26,452 nucleotides of DNA from an uncultured Oscillospiraceae bacterium (GTDB lineage Bacteria; Bacillota; Clostridia; Oscillospirales; Ruminococcaceae). This document shows, in pieces, positions 10,001 through 15,744 of this stretch; positions within the stretch are counted from its first letter, which is position 1; each line of letters opens with the position of its first letter. Location of the stretch: contig USFO01000010.1 of assembly GCA_900553955.1 (NCBI GenBank), forward strand, positions 1 to 26,452, given 5' to 3'. A program made the translations under genes and the position numbers. A model generated the notes under the pieces. It was not told the origin of the DNA and made no database searches. It saw nothing but the letters and a program-made list of their open reading frames with translations.

Positions 10001-10321
10001 CAGATCATAGAAAGCGATTACAGCATAAAGTGGGATCTTGGCTGCACCTATGCGGAGCTGCTCAATATTTACAAGGTTCGCGTTGAAGAAAACGACATTA
10101 TCACTTATTATATCTACAAAAACGGTCAGTATTTCGATAAATTCACCGTTGACTATATGACTGCGGATTATAATGAGAATGTCACCTTGACGCTGAAAGG
10201 GGAGGCGGGAACACCCCTCGGAAATTACACCATTTCCGTAACTCCTCCTGCGACAAGCACCGTAAACAGTGGAGAAACGAACCCCAATACCGGCGCATTC
10301 GTTCCCTCCAATATTAGATAA
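7037..10321 (+). CDS. Large secreted PQQ-like beta-propeller surface protein with Ig-like domain
   Basis: This protein has 1094 residues. A Sec signal peptide (hydrophobic core about 8-25, likely cut after ALAA near residue 29) is followed by a Pro/Glu-rich spacer (about 44-65) and a PEGA/carboxypeptidase-regulatory-like beta domain (about 75-150). Then comes a beta-propeller of the PQQ/BamB-like type (about 155-590) with blade signatures such as SSPIIVDNYIYCYAS and PITYDNGYIYTGF. A bacterial Ig-like domain (about 600-690, with VGETFDATGMQVIAHYSNG) and a long beta-rich region complete it. The C-terminus ends in NPNTGAFVPSNIR without a membrane segment. It has its own RBS (GGAGG at 7024-7028), lies 21 bp after the transglutaminase gene and is followed by a terminator. 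Function unknown; a surface scaffold or binding protein is inferred. Confidence 0.82.
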   Translation: MKSNFLKSALALLLCLTMVLLPSVTALAADIPALNLDENGGYTAPAENAPESEEPSEPQGEQPAEENKLLAPAAGNTVSVSFNVSPASAMVLVTDSSKTRVFDEGGVFTLEKGKAYTCIVTASGYVSQSISYTAEADETVSVTLERAPETSFKKLFAEWPSFRYDSNNNGVIDYKTPTTGNDAVLYWAKKIGDGYGTGAASSPIIVDNYIYCYASTNLFKVDKISGEIVASAKMVANSAFAIVPPTYADGMLFVGLNNGRIQAFNADTLESLWVYKDIRGGQPNCPITYDNGYIYTGFWSGETKTCNYVCISVTDENPNDQKEAKLATWTYAKQGGYYWAEAYVGENYLFIGTDDGASGYVTGHASLLSLDKRTGKLADSLTMPYPGDIRCCITHDNGKLYFTSKGGYFYSVEVNETTGDILEGTFRSLQLDNYHNILKNPPMSTSTPTIYNGRAYVGVSGISQFGMYSGHNITVIDLNEWKIAYSVPTQGYPQTSAVLTTAYDKGDGSVYIYMFDNFTPGKLRVLCDRPGAAEPVNGTNTETYYNPSNGNTETYQTPQVLFTPYDAQAQYCICTPVVDADGFVYFKNDSAYLMVLGCQIEKLEVAKNPDKTSYKVGETFDATGMQVIAHYSNGTKKDVTKYLTWSTAPLTKDDTEFQVRFEHVKYQDKDGVPGTVVAPPYATIKISVRGETASGMPILDLEEENETRRGLISFNDTVKFNESDGVLFVNKPAGGTFYVAVLSDVEMTDVQAKVSGMVTAEIVNYDPEKYKSVGELYSVYDKRLESSDEHPVVEADMTYAAAKELAEKRNKEGKTTLNIVKCQSYVYVLKFKVDQNYTTAYKSGTYTVTGKRDGKTYTCGTKTVVSDVSIFNYEGVKCAALYGDALAIGDSDGYSDFLTAKYGYKYEEAYKGQTATVVSSTAFRAIAGKAFNVTCGENVTVTIPSVSEKQRGVNFIYNCPEVTKTSSDSSTSTAAKKKVTHSLSFYGNQIIESDYSIKWDLGCTYAELLNIYKVRVEENDIITYYIYKNGQYFDKFTVDYMTADYNENVTLTLKGEAGTPLGNYTISVTPPATSTVNSGETNPNTGAFVPSNIR

Positions 10322-10327
10322 ACTCAC

Positions 10328-10363
10328 AGTGCGCAGGCTTTTTCAAAGCCTGCGCACTTCGTT
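10328..10363 (+). terminator. Intrinsic terminator of the surface operon
   Basis: A perfect 14-bp stem (10328-10341 with 10345-10358) encloses a 3-nt loop and starts 7 bp after the stop of the beta-propeller gene. The T-run after it is short (TCGTTT), so its strength rests mainly on the GC-rich stem. Confidence 0.8.
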
Positions 10364-10406
10364 TAATTCCATATATGAATAATTTAAAAATTTACAGGTT
10401 AAATCA

Positions 10407-10435
10407 TTGACTTTTGTATGCTAAAGTGATAAAAT
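10407..10435 (+). promoter_or_regulatory. Sigma-A-type promoter of the yerC-like gene
   Basis: The -35 TTGACT (10407-10412) and the -10 TAAAAT (10430-10435) are separated by exactly 17 bp. Transcription should start near 10442, about 40 bp before the ATG at 10482. Confidence 0.8.
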
Positions 10436-10440
10436 CTAGT

Positions 10441-10457
10441 GGCTGAGTAGTTCAGCC
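10441..10457. promoter_or_regulatory. Palindrome at the transcription start of the yerC-like gene (possible operator)
   Basis: GGCTGA-gtagt-TCAGCC is a perfect 6-bp inverted repeat that coincides with the expected +1 of the promoter at 10407-10435. The position suits a repressor operator, possibly for the TrpR-like product itself, or a short 5' hairpin in the mRNA. No direct evidence separates the two. Confidence 0.45.
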
Positions 10458-10481
10458 AAAAACATTTTGAGGTGATGCTTT

Positions 10482-10784
10482 ATGAACAACCGTCTTAAAG
10501 ATGAAAGCCTTGACAGCCTTTTTGAGGCAATCCTTACTCTTCAGAACAAAGAAGAATGTTTCAGCTTTTTCCGCGACCTTTGCACTGCGCCGGAGCTTAA
10601 AACCATGTCTCAGCGCTTCCATGTGGCAAAAATGCTTTCTGAACACAGGGTTTACAGTGACATTGTTGAAGAAACCGGCGCTTCCACCGCAACAATAAGC
10701 AGGGTAAACCGCTCTCTTTCCGAAGATTACGATTCCTGCGGCGGATACGCTCTTGTTTTTAGCCGCCTTGAGGGAAAAGAATGA
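10482..10784 (+). CDS. YerC/YecD-type TrpR-like transcriptional regulator
   Basis: The 100-residue protein matches the TrpR-related YerC/YecD family in length and pattern: an N-terminal helical part, then LCTAPELKTMSQRFHVAKML and a helix-turn-helix around residues 57-80 (YSDIVEETGASTATISRVNR). In TrpR the corresponding region binds operator DNA; YerC-like proteins lack an agreed effector. The start is preceded by GAGGTG. The gene is first in a two-gene unit and overlaps the methyltransferase gene by 4 bp. It has its own promoter with a palindrome at +1, so autoregulation is plausible but inferred. Confidence 0.88.
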   Translation: MNNRLKDESLDSLFEAILTLQNKEECFSFFRDLCTAPELKTMSQRFHVAKMLSEHRVYSDIVEETGASTATISRVNRSLSEDYDSCGGYALVFSRLEGKE

Positions 10785-11530
10785 GTGACTATGGTGATTT
10801 TGCGCGCTTTTATGACAGGTTTACGCAGAATGTGAACTATCCGGCAAGGGCACGCTATTTTGACGCTGTTATACAAAAATATAATCCCGATGCAAAACTT
10901 TTGCTCGACCTTGCCTGCGGCACCGGCTCACTGAGCTTTGAGCTTGAAAAATACGGCTATGACATTGTCGCTGTGGATAATTCCTACGAGATGCTTTCTG
11001 TTGCAGCGGAAAAACGCGGCAAGCTTGAAAGCGACGTGTTGTTCCTCTGTCAGGAGATGAGCGAGCTTGACCTGTTCGGAACCATCGACGCGACGGTTTG
11101 CTCGTTGGACAGCATAAACCACATTCTCGACGAGCAAGAGCTGCTAGACGTTTTCAAAAAGGTTGCGCTCTTTTCAAACAGGGGAGCCGTTTTCGTTTTT
11201 GACGTGAACACCGTTTATAAGCATCGGCAGATTCTTGGCGACAACTGCTTTGTTTACGAAAACGGAGATACCTTCTGCACATGGCAGAACAGCCTTTGCG
11301 ACGATGGCGTTACCGTGGACATATCTCTGGACTTTTTCGACAAAGTGCCCGAGAAAGGGCTTTATGCTCGGTACAGCACCGATTTTTCCGAACGCGCATA
11401 CGAAATTGACGAGCTGAAGAACCTGCTTTCACAATCCGGCTTTGAGATAAAAGCGGTGTTTGACGACGACAGTTTTCTTCCGCTTCACCGCGACAGCCAG
11501 CGGGCAATAATTGTGGCAAAAAAAGTTTGA
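10781..11530 (+). CDS. Class I SAM-dependent methyltransferase
   Basis: The protein has 249 residues, with N-terminal FARFYDRF followed by SAM-binding motif I LLLDLACGTGSLSFEL (about residues 39-54) and an acidic end of strand beta2, DIVAVDNSYEML. This is the Rossmann-type methyltransferase fold of the YqeM-like group in Firmicutes. The substrate cannot be told from sequence. It is translationally coupled to the upstream yerC-like gene by an ATGA overlap. The stop is only 8 bp before the -35 of the tRNA-Val promoter, and no terminator lies between them. Confidence 0.88.
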   Translation: MSDYGDFARFYDRFTQNVNYPARARYFDAVIQKYNPDAKLLLDLACGTGSLSFELEKYGYDIVAVDNSYEMLSVAAEKRGKLESDVLFLCQEMSELDLFGTIDATVCSLDSINHILDEQELLDVFKKVALFSNRGAVFVFDVNTVYKHRQILGDNCFVYENGDTFCTWQNSLCDDGVTVDISLDFFDKVPEKGLYARYSTDFSERAYEIDELKNLLSQSGFEIKAVFDDDSFLPLHRDSQRAIIVAKKV

Positions 11531-11538
11531 AAAAGGTA

Positions 11539-11567
11539 TTGACTTTTATAATAATATATGATATTAT
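11539..11567 (+). promoter_or_regulatory. Promoter of tRNA-Val
   Basis: TTGACT (11539-11544) and TATTAT (11562-11567) are separated by 17 AT-rich bp. The start site would fall about 7 nt before the tRNA. Confidence 0.8.
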
Positions 11568-11580
11568 ATATAGGTCGTTC

Positions 11581-11657
11581 GGGGGCATAGCTCAGCTGGT
11601 TAGAGCACCTGCCTTACAAGCAGGGGGTCATAGGTTCGAGTCCTATTGTCCCCACCA
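11581..11657 (+). tRNA. tRNA-Val (anticodon TAC)
   Basis: The full cloverleaf can be read. The acceptor stem pairs GGGGGCA (11581-11587) with TGTCCCC (11647-11653), with one G-T pair. The D arm is GCTC/GAGC, the anticodon arm CCTGC-CTTACAA-GCAGG has TAC at positions 34-36, and the T arm is ATAGG-TTCGAGT-CCTAT. Discriminator A and CCA are encoded (11654-11657). TAC reads GUA and, by wobble, other valine codons. Confidence 0.97.
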
Positions 11658-11658
11658 T

Positions 11659-11695
11659 AAAAGCTGTTTCTGCTTTTGCAGAAGCAGCTTTTTCT
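11659..11695 (+). terminator. Intrinsic terminator after tRNA-Val
   Basis: The stem 11659-11673 pairs with 11678-11692 (one G-T wobble) around a TTTT loop and runs into a T-rich tract (TTTTTC). It starts immediately after the CCA end. Confidence 0.9.
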
Positions 11696-11769
11696 TGTAT
11701 TTCAGCAAATCAGGAACAGCGCAAAACAAAAATAACGATTATAATGGTAAGCAATGGAGGTACTTCATT

Positions 11770-12579
11770 ATGTACTATTATGAGATTATGCAGAAATGCG
11801 AAAACTACATAAAAACAAATCTGGAATATCCGCCGTCAGCAAATGAACTTGCGAATATGTTCGGATATTCTTTGTATCATTTCTGCCATCTTTTCCGTGC
11901 TCATTTCGGCGTTTCTGTTGGGGAATATATCTTAAAATGCAGGCTTGAGCACGCTGCCGAAAACATAAAAAACGGGATGAGCATCACAAATGCAGCCATG
12001 CGCGCAGGCTACGATACTCCCTCCGGATTCGCAAAAGCTTTTCGCAAAATGTACGGAATGAACGCCTCCGAGTATATAAGAACCTTAAGCAACACAGTAA
12101 AGGAGGTACTACATATGGATGTTAAATTTGAAAAGAAAGATGCTTTCTCTGCTCTCGGTTATTGCATAAAACCGGATGATAGCAACATTCGGGTAAAGGA
12201 AAATGGAGCATACTGGAGCAAACTCGACTTCGGCAAATACCCCAAATATCCTGCAAATCTTAAAGACAATGGTGAGGTTGCCGCTTGGATTCATCCGGAT
12301 GAGATAAATGGTGGACTCAGCTATTTCTTCGGCTTTGAAACAAAAACCGACACCGCACCGGACGGTTTTGTCAAGCTTGATATTCCTGCGGCAAGCTATG
12401 CTGTATTTGAAGTTCCGGCAAATGTGAGTGATTCCGATTTTGCCGAAAAAATAAAGTCAGCATGGAAATATATTTTCGACGAATGGTTCGATGCTTCTGA
12501 CAAAAAGTTCGATGAAAGCAAAATGTGCTTTGAATATTATCTCGGCGAAAAAGCCTATATTTACATTCCGATAAAATAA
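11770..12579 (+). CDS. AraC-family regulator with GyrI-like effector-binding domain
   Basis: The protein has 269 residues. The start at 11770 follows GGAGG (11755-11759); the frame also runs open upstream through the tRNA, but that part is not coding. Residues about 1-105 form two AraC helix-turn-helix motifs (ANELANMFGYSLYHFCHLFR, then ITNAAMRAGYDTPSGFAKAF). Residues 116-269 are a GyrI-like/effector-binding domain, a fold that binds small, often hydrophobic or cationic compounds. Single-gene regulators of this kind usually control drug or stress responses. At the domain junction there is a perfect ribosome-binding site and an in-frame ATG (12115), which could yield the effector domain alone. 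No obvious target gene is adjacent. Confidence 0.9.
   Translation: MYYYEIMQKCENYIKTNLEYPPSANELANMFGYSLYHFCHLFRAHFGVSVGEYILKCRLEHAAENIKNGMSITNAAMRAGYDTPSGFAKAFRKMYGMNASEYIRTLSNTVKEVLHMDVKFEKKDAFSALGYCIKPDDSNIRVKENGAYWSKLDFGKYPKYPANLKDNGEVAAWIHPDEINGGLSYFFGFETKTDTAPDGFVKLDIPAASYAVFEVPANVSDSDFAEKIKSAWKYIFDEWFDASDKKFDESKMCFEYYLGEKAYIYIPIK
12100..12117 (+). promoter_or_regulatory. Internal Shine-Dalgarno and ATG inside the araC-like gene
   Basis: AAGGAGGT (12100-12107) lies 7 nt before the in-frame ATG at 12115-12117, codon 116, exactly between the DNA-binding and effector-binding domains. It is a better ribosome-binding site than that of the full gene. A 154-residue stand-alone GyrI-like protein is predicted. 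Confidence 0.6.
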
Positions 12580-12641
12580 AATCCTCACAACAAAAAAATC
12601 TCTATTAAAAATGAGATAGTCAACATTTAGCAGATACAAAC

Positions 12642-12683
12642 AAAAAGCCACCAGTTCAATCTGAATTAAACTGGTGGCTTTTT
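12642..12683. terminator. Bidirectional-type terminator after the araC-like gene
   Basis: A perfect 15-bp inverted repeat (12642-12656 with 12669-12683) begins with five A and ends with five T, so it can work in both directions. It separates the araC-like gene from the amidase-radA unit. Confidence 0.92.
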
Positions 12684-12793
12684 GTTTGCCTTATTATTTT
12701 TTTAATATACAAAACCTTTGTTTTGTGATACAATATAGGTATTGAAAAGCCCGTTTTTCCGTATTATTCAGTATTGTGAAAGGGGATGGGCTT

Positions 12794-13510
12794 TTGAAAT
12801 ATGATGTTATCAAAGCGGCGGTTGTTTCCATTACTGGGCTTTGCATAGTGGCGCTGCCATTTTTGTATGTGCCGAACAACGGCGCATTCCTTGCCGTTTC
12901 AGCGTATGCCGCGCATGAATCGCCAATAATCCTCGATGCCGGGCACGGCGGCGAGGATGGCGGTGCAATCGGCGTAGGAGGAATCCTTGAAAAGGATATA
13001 AATCTCTCCGTAACGCTTAAAACAAACGCCATACTGCGTTTTTTCGGCTATCAAACGCTGCTTACCAGAAGCGAAGACAAGATGACTTGCGACGACGGAA
13101 TTTCGTCACAGCGAGCGAAGAAAGTCTCTGACATAAAGAACCGCTTTTCGCTGCTGGAAAACACCGACTGCCTTTGCTTTATTTCAATTCACCAAAACTT
13201 TTTCGGCGGAAATGCTCACGGCGCTCAGATGTTCTACGGCGTTGGGAATGAGGAAAGCAGACTGATTGCTCAGACCCTGCAGGACAATATCCGCAGGGAG
13301 CTTCAGCCTGAAAACAGCCGCGTAATCAAGCCTGCCACGGATGATATTTATATTCTTTATCACACCAAAAAGCCCGCCGTGCTCGCCGAATGCGGCTTTA
13401 TATCCAATAGCGGCGACGCCGCCATGCTCACCGATGAAAACTATCAGAACAAACTCGCTTTCGTAATTGCCGAAAGCACCGCAAAATATCTTTCGGAAAG
13501 GGAAGAATAA
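12794..13510 (+). CDS. CwlD-like N-acetylmuramoyl-L-alanine amidase (Amidase_3)
   Basis: The zinc amidase hydrolyses the bond between N-acetylmuramic acid and L-alanine in peptidoglycan. Family motifs are present in order: ILDAGHGGEDGGAIG (zinc His), LEKDINLSV, CFISIHQN (zinc His) and AVLAECGFISN (catalytic Glu). A single N-terminal membrane segment (AAVVSITGLCIVALPFLYV) places it outside the membrane. I chose TTG at 12794 because AGGGG sits 8 nt before it; the frame extends to GTG 12776, which has no ribosome-binding site. Size and single-domain layout resemble CwlD, the spore-cortex amidase that makes muramic-delta-lactam. That function is inferred and a vegetative role is possible. radA follows after 3 bp. 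Confidence 0.85.
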   Translation: MKYDVIKAAVVSITGLCIVALPFLYVPNNGAFLAVSAYAAHESPIILDAGHGGEDGGAIGVGGILEKDINLSVTLKTNAILRFFGYQTLLTRSEDKMTCDDGISSQRAKKVSDIKNRFSLLENTDCLCFISIHQNFFGGNAHGAQMFYGVGNEESRLIAQTLQDNIRRELQPENSRVIKPATDDIYILYHTKKPAVLAECGFISNSGDAAMLTDENYQNKLAFVIAESTAKYLSEREE

Positions 13511-13513
13511 AAA

Positions 13514-14902
13514 ATGGGAAAGCTGAAAACCGTCTATGTCTGCACCGAATGTGGCTACGAAACCCCTAAATGGTACGGAAAATGTCCCGAATGCGGAGCA
13601 TGGAATACCTTCACCGAGGATGTTCGCTCCGACGAACCACCCTCCAAGCAAAAGACCGCCGGCATTGTCTCCGACAGCGACGACAGCGCTGAGGTAGAGA
13701 GCATAAACGATGTTGAGGTTGCGGACGAATACCGCTATGTAACGGGCATAAAGGAGCTTGACCGGGTGCTCGGCGGAGGAATTGTGAAAGGCTCCGTCAT
13801 TCTGCTCGGCGGCGATCCCGGTATCGGCAAATCAACCATGCTGCTCCAAATCTGCGGCAAGCTTTGCGAAAAAGTGAAAATTCTCTACATATCCGGCGAA
13901 GAAAGCAAGGCTCAGCTCAAGCTTCGTGCAAAGCGCCTCGGTGTAACCGGAAGCAATCTGCTTGTTGCGCCGTACACCGATATAGGTCGGGTGGTAAACG
14001 CCATAACCGCCGAAAAGCCCGATATTGTTATGGTGGACTCCATACAGACCATGAACTGTGCCGCCATAGCGTCCTCAAGCGGCAGTATAACTCAGGTTAA
14101 GGAGTGTACATCCATTCTTACCAAAGTTGCAAAGCGCGCCGGAATACCCATTATAATCGTAGGGCATGTCAACAAGGACGGCGCCATTGCCGGTCCAAAG
14201 GTTATGGAGCATATAGTCGACACCGTTCTGCACTTCGAGGGCGAACGCACACTGAGTTACCGTATTCTTCGCGCCATAAAGAACCGTTTCGGCTCCACGA
14301 ACGAAATAGGTATATTTGAAATGGGGGAAAGCGGCCTTTGCGAGGTAGAAAACCCCTCTGTGGCGCTGCTTTCCGAACGGCCTACTAATGTTTCCGGCAC
14401 CTGCGTAAGCTGCGTTATAGAGGGAACCAGACCGATTTTCGCAGAGGTTCAGGCGCTCGTTTCAAAAACAGGCTTCGGCGTACCACGCAGAACCTCCACC
14501 GGCTTCGACTTCAACCGTACCGCACTGCTGATTGCCGTGCTTGAAAAGCGTGCCGGATATTTCTTCGGCAATATGGATACTTATATCAACGTAATCGGCG
14601 GCTTACGCCTTGACGAACCTGCGGCGGATCTTCCCGTTGCTATTGCGCTTATTTCCAGCCTAACGGACACGGTTATTGACGAGGGCATAGTCGCTTTCGG
14701 CGAAATAGGCTTGGGCGGAGAGCTTCGCAGCGTTTCTCATGCGGAAAGCAGAATTAGCGAAGCAGAAAAGCTAGGCTTCTCAGAAATTATTCTTCCGAAG
14801 CAGTGCATAGCAAAGCTCGGCAGAACGGATTATAAAATTAAGCTGACCGGAGTTTCGTCTGTGGGCGAAGCGTTCGCCGCCATAAGAAGAAAAGAAGGAT
14901 AA
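13514..14902 (+). CDS. radA: DNA repair/branch-migration protein RadA (Sms)
   Basis: The protein has 462 residues, the usual RadA length. The N-terminal zinc ribbon has C10, C13, C24 and C27. Walker A GGDPGIGKST is at residues 99-108, the RadA-specific KNRFG at 256-260, and a Lon-protease-like C-terminal domain covers about 300-455 (GGLRLDEPAADLPVA). RadA is a RecA-like hexameric helicase that drives branch migration in recombination and repair. It is the middle gene of an amidase-radA-DUF6873 unit with 3- and 4-bp gaps. All key motifs are intact. Confidence 0.97.
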   Translation: MGKLKTVYVCTECGYETPKWYGKCPECGAWNTFTEDVRSDEPPSKQKTAGIVSDSDDSAEVESINDVEVADEYRYVTGIKELDRVLGGGIVKGSVILLGGDPGIGKSTMLLQICGKLCEKVKILYISGEESKAQLKLRAKRLGVTGSNLLVAPYTDIGRVVNAITAEKPDIVMVDSIQTMNCAAIASSSGSITQVKECTSILTKVAKRAGIPIIIVGHVNKDGAIAGPKVMEHIVDTVLHFEGERTLSYRILRAIKNRFGSTNEIGIFEMGESGLCEVENPSVALLSERPTNVSGTCVSCVIEGTRPIFAEVQALVSKTGFGVPRRTSTGFDFNRTALLIAVLEKRAGYFFGNMDTYINVIGGLRLDEPAADLPVAIALISSLTDTVIDEGIVAFGEIGLGGELRSVSHAESRISEAEKLGFSEIILPKQCIAKLGRTDYKIKLTGVSSVGEAFAAIRRKEG

Positions 14903-14906
14903 AGCA

Positions 14907-15656
14907 TTGAACTATATTAAAAATCCGAATTTTCCCGAGGGGAAAGTTACCGTCGCGGCGGTTTCGTCGCAGGCCGAAGAGGTCATAGACGCGCTCAAAT
15001 CCGCAAAAATTTGCGTTGTTCCGGTTGACCCGTGCTCAAATTTGCCGGAGGGGACAGCCTCCCATGCGGATTTGCAGCTTTTGCATCTCGGAGGAAGCTC
15101 CGTGCTCACGGCGTCGTGCTCAAACGAGTGCGAGTCCATGCTCAAAGCAGTGGGCTTCGAGGTTTTGAGCGCCGAGCAGCCGCTCGGCGGAGTATATCCC
15201 AATGACTGCGTGCTCAATGCGCTTATTTTAGGGAAAAATATTATAATGAACCCGGCTGCCGCCGATGAAAGCCTTATGAGGTATATCGAAAGCAATAATA
15301 TGGATATTATTGCCACAAAACAAGGCTACGCGAAATGCTCGGTGCTTGCGGCTTGCGGCGACGCAATTATAACCGCTGACAGGGGAATTGCAAAAGCTGC
15401 GGAAGCTAACGGAATTGAAGCGCTGCTAATCCGTGAGGGCGGAATTTACCTCAAGGGATATGACACCGGATTTATCGGAGGCTGCGGCGGAATGATTGAG
15501 AACAAAATCCTCGGCAGCAGCGGAGATATGAAGCAGCTTCGGGATTATAACAACATAAAGGATTTTCTGCGAAACAGAAATATCTATATTGAAAATCTCG
15601 GCGGCAAGGAGCTTTGCGACATAGGCGGAATTTTGCCGCTGTGCGAAGAATTTTAA
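14907..15656 (+). CDS. DUF6873-like protein (GME-fold type)
   Basis: The protein has 249 residues and no signal peptide. The start is TTG at 14907, 4 bp after radA, with GAAGGA upstream at 14893-14898. The pattern resembles the DUF6873 group, which databases place in the guanidine-modifying-enzyme (GME) fold of amidinotransferases and deiminases: HADLQLLHLGGSSVLT, GVYPNDCVLNALILG, KQGYAKCSVLAACGDAIITADRGI and GFIGGCGG. Conserved-looking Cys, His and Asp residues could form an active site, but no reaction is known to me for this group. The family assignment rests on recollection of the pattern, so treat the enzyme class as tentative. Confidence 0.65.
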   Translation: MNYIKNPNFPEGKVTVAAVSSQAEEVIDALKSAKICVVPVDPCSNLPEGTASHADLQLLHLGGSSVLTASCSNECESMLKAVGFEVLSAEQPLGGVYPNDCVLNALILGKNIIMNPAAADESLMRYIESNNMDIIATKQGYAKCSVLAACGDAIITADRGIAKAAEANGIEALLIREGGIYLKGYDTGFIGGCGGMIENKILGSSGDMKQLRDYNNIKDFLRNRNIYIENLGGKELCDIGGILPLCEEF

Positions 15657-15688
15657 TAAGAGGGAGGTACCTTGAAAATAGCACTGTA

Positions 15689-15718
15689 AACTTCGCTAAA
15701 TAGAAATTTAGCGAAGTT
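15689..15718. repeat. Perfect palindrome upstream of the xer gene (dif-like or hairpin)
   Basis: Bases 15690-15700 (ACTTCGCTAAA) and 15707-15717 (TTTAGCGAAGT) are perfect inverted 11-bp arms around a 6-bp centre (TAGAAA), the spacing of Xer recombination sites. The symmetry extends to a 13-bp stem if the site is read as a hairpin with a 4-nt loop. No T-run follows, so it is not a normal terminator. It ends 26 bp before the recombinase start. Confidence 0.5.
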
Positions 15719-15744
15719 GAGGGTAGGAGAAAGGAGCTACTTAT

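Noticed and set aside
7064..10327. Long minus-strand open frames (385 and 465 codons) opposite the beta-propeller gene
   Set aside because: They mirror the codon bias of the + strand gene, have no signal peptide, motif or ribosome-binding site, and are Gly/Val/Ile low-complexity translations of the antisense.
11527..11769. Upstream extension of the araC-like frame through the tRNA-Val gene
   Set aside because: The interval holds a promoter, a complete tRNA and its terminator; the ribosome-binding site and family alignment support ATG 11770.
12776..12793. GTG start for the CwlD-like amidase
   Set aside because: No ribosome-binding site precedes it, whereas TTG 12794 has AGGGG at good spacing.
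15689..15718. Palindrome before xer as an ordinary intrinsic terminator of the radA unit
   Set aside because: No T-run follows on either strand; the sequence after it is G-rich, so I list it as a dif-like site or hairpin instead.
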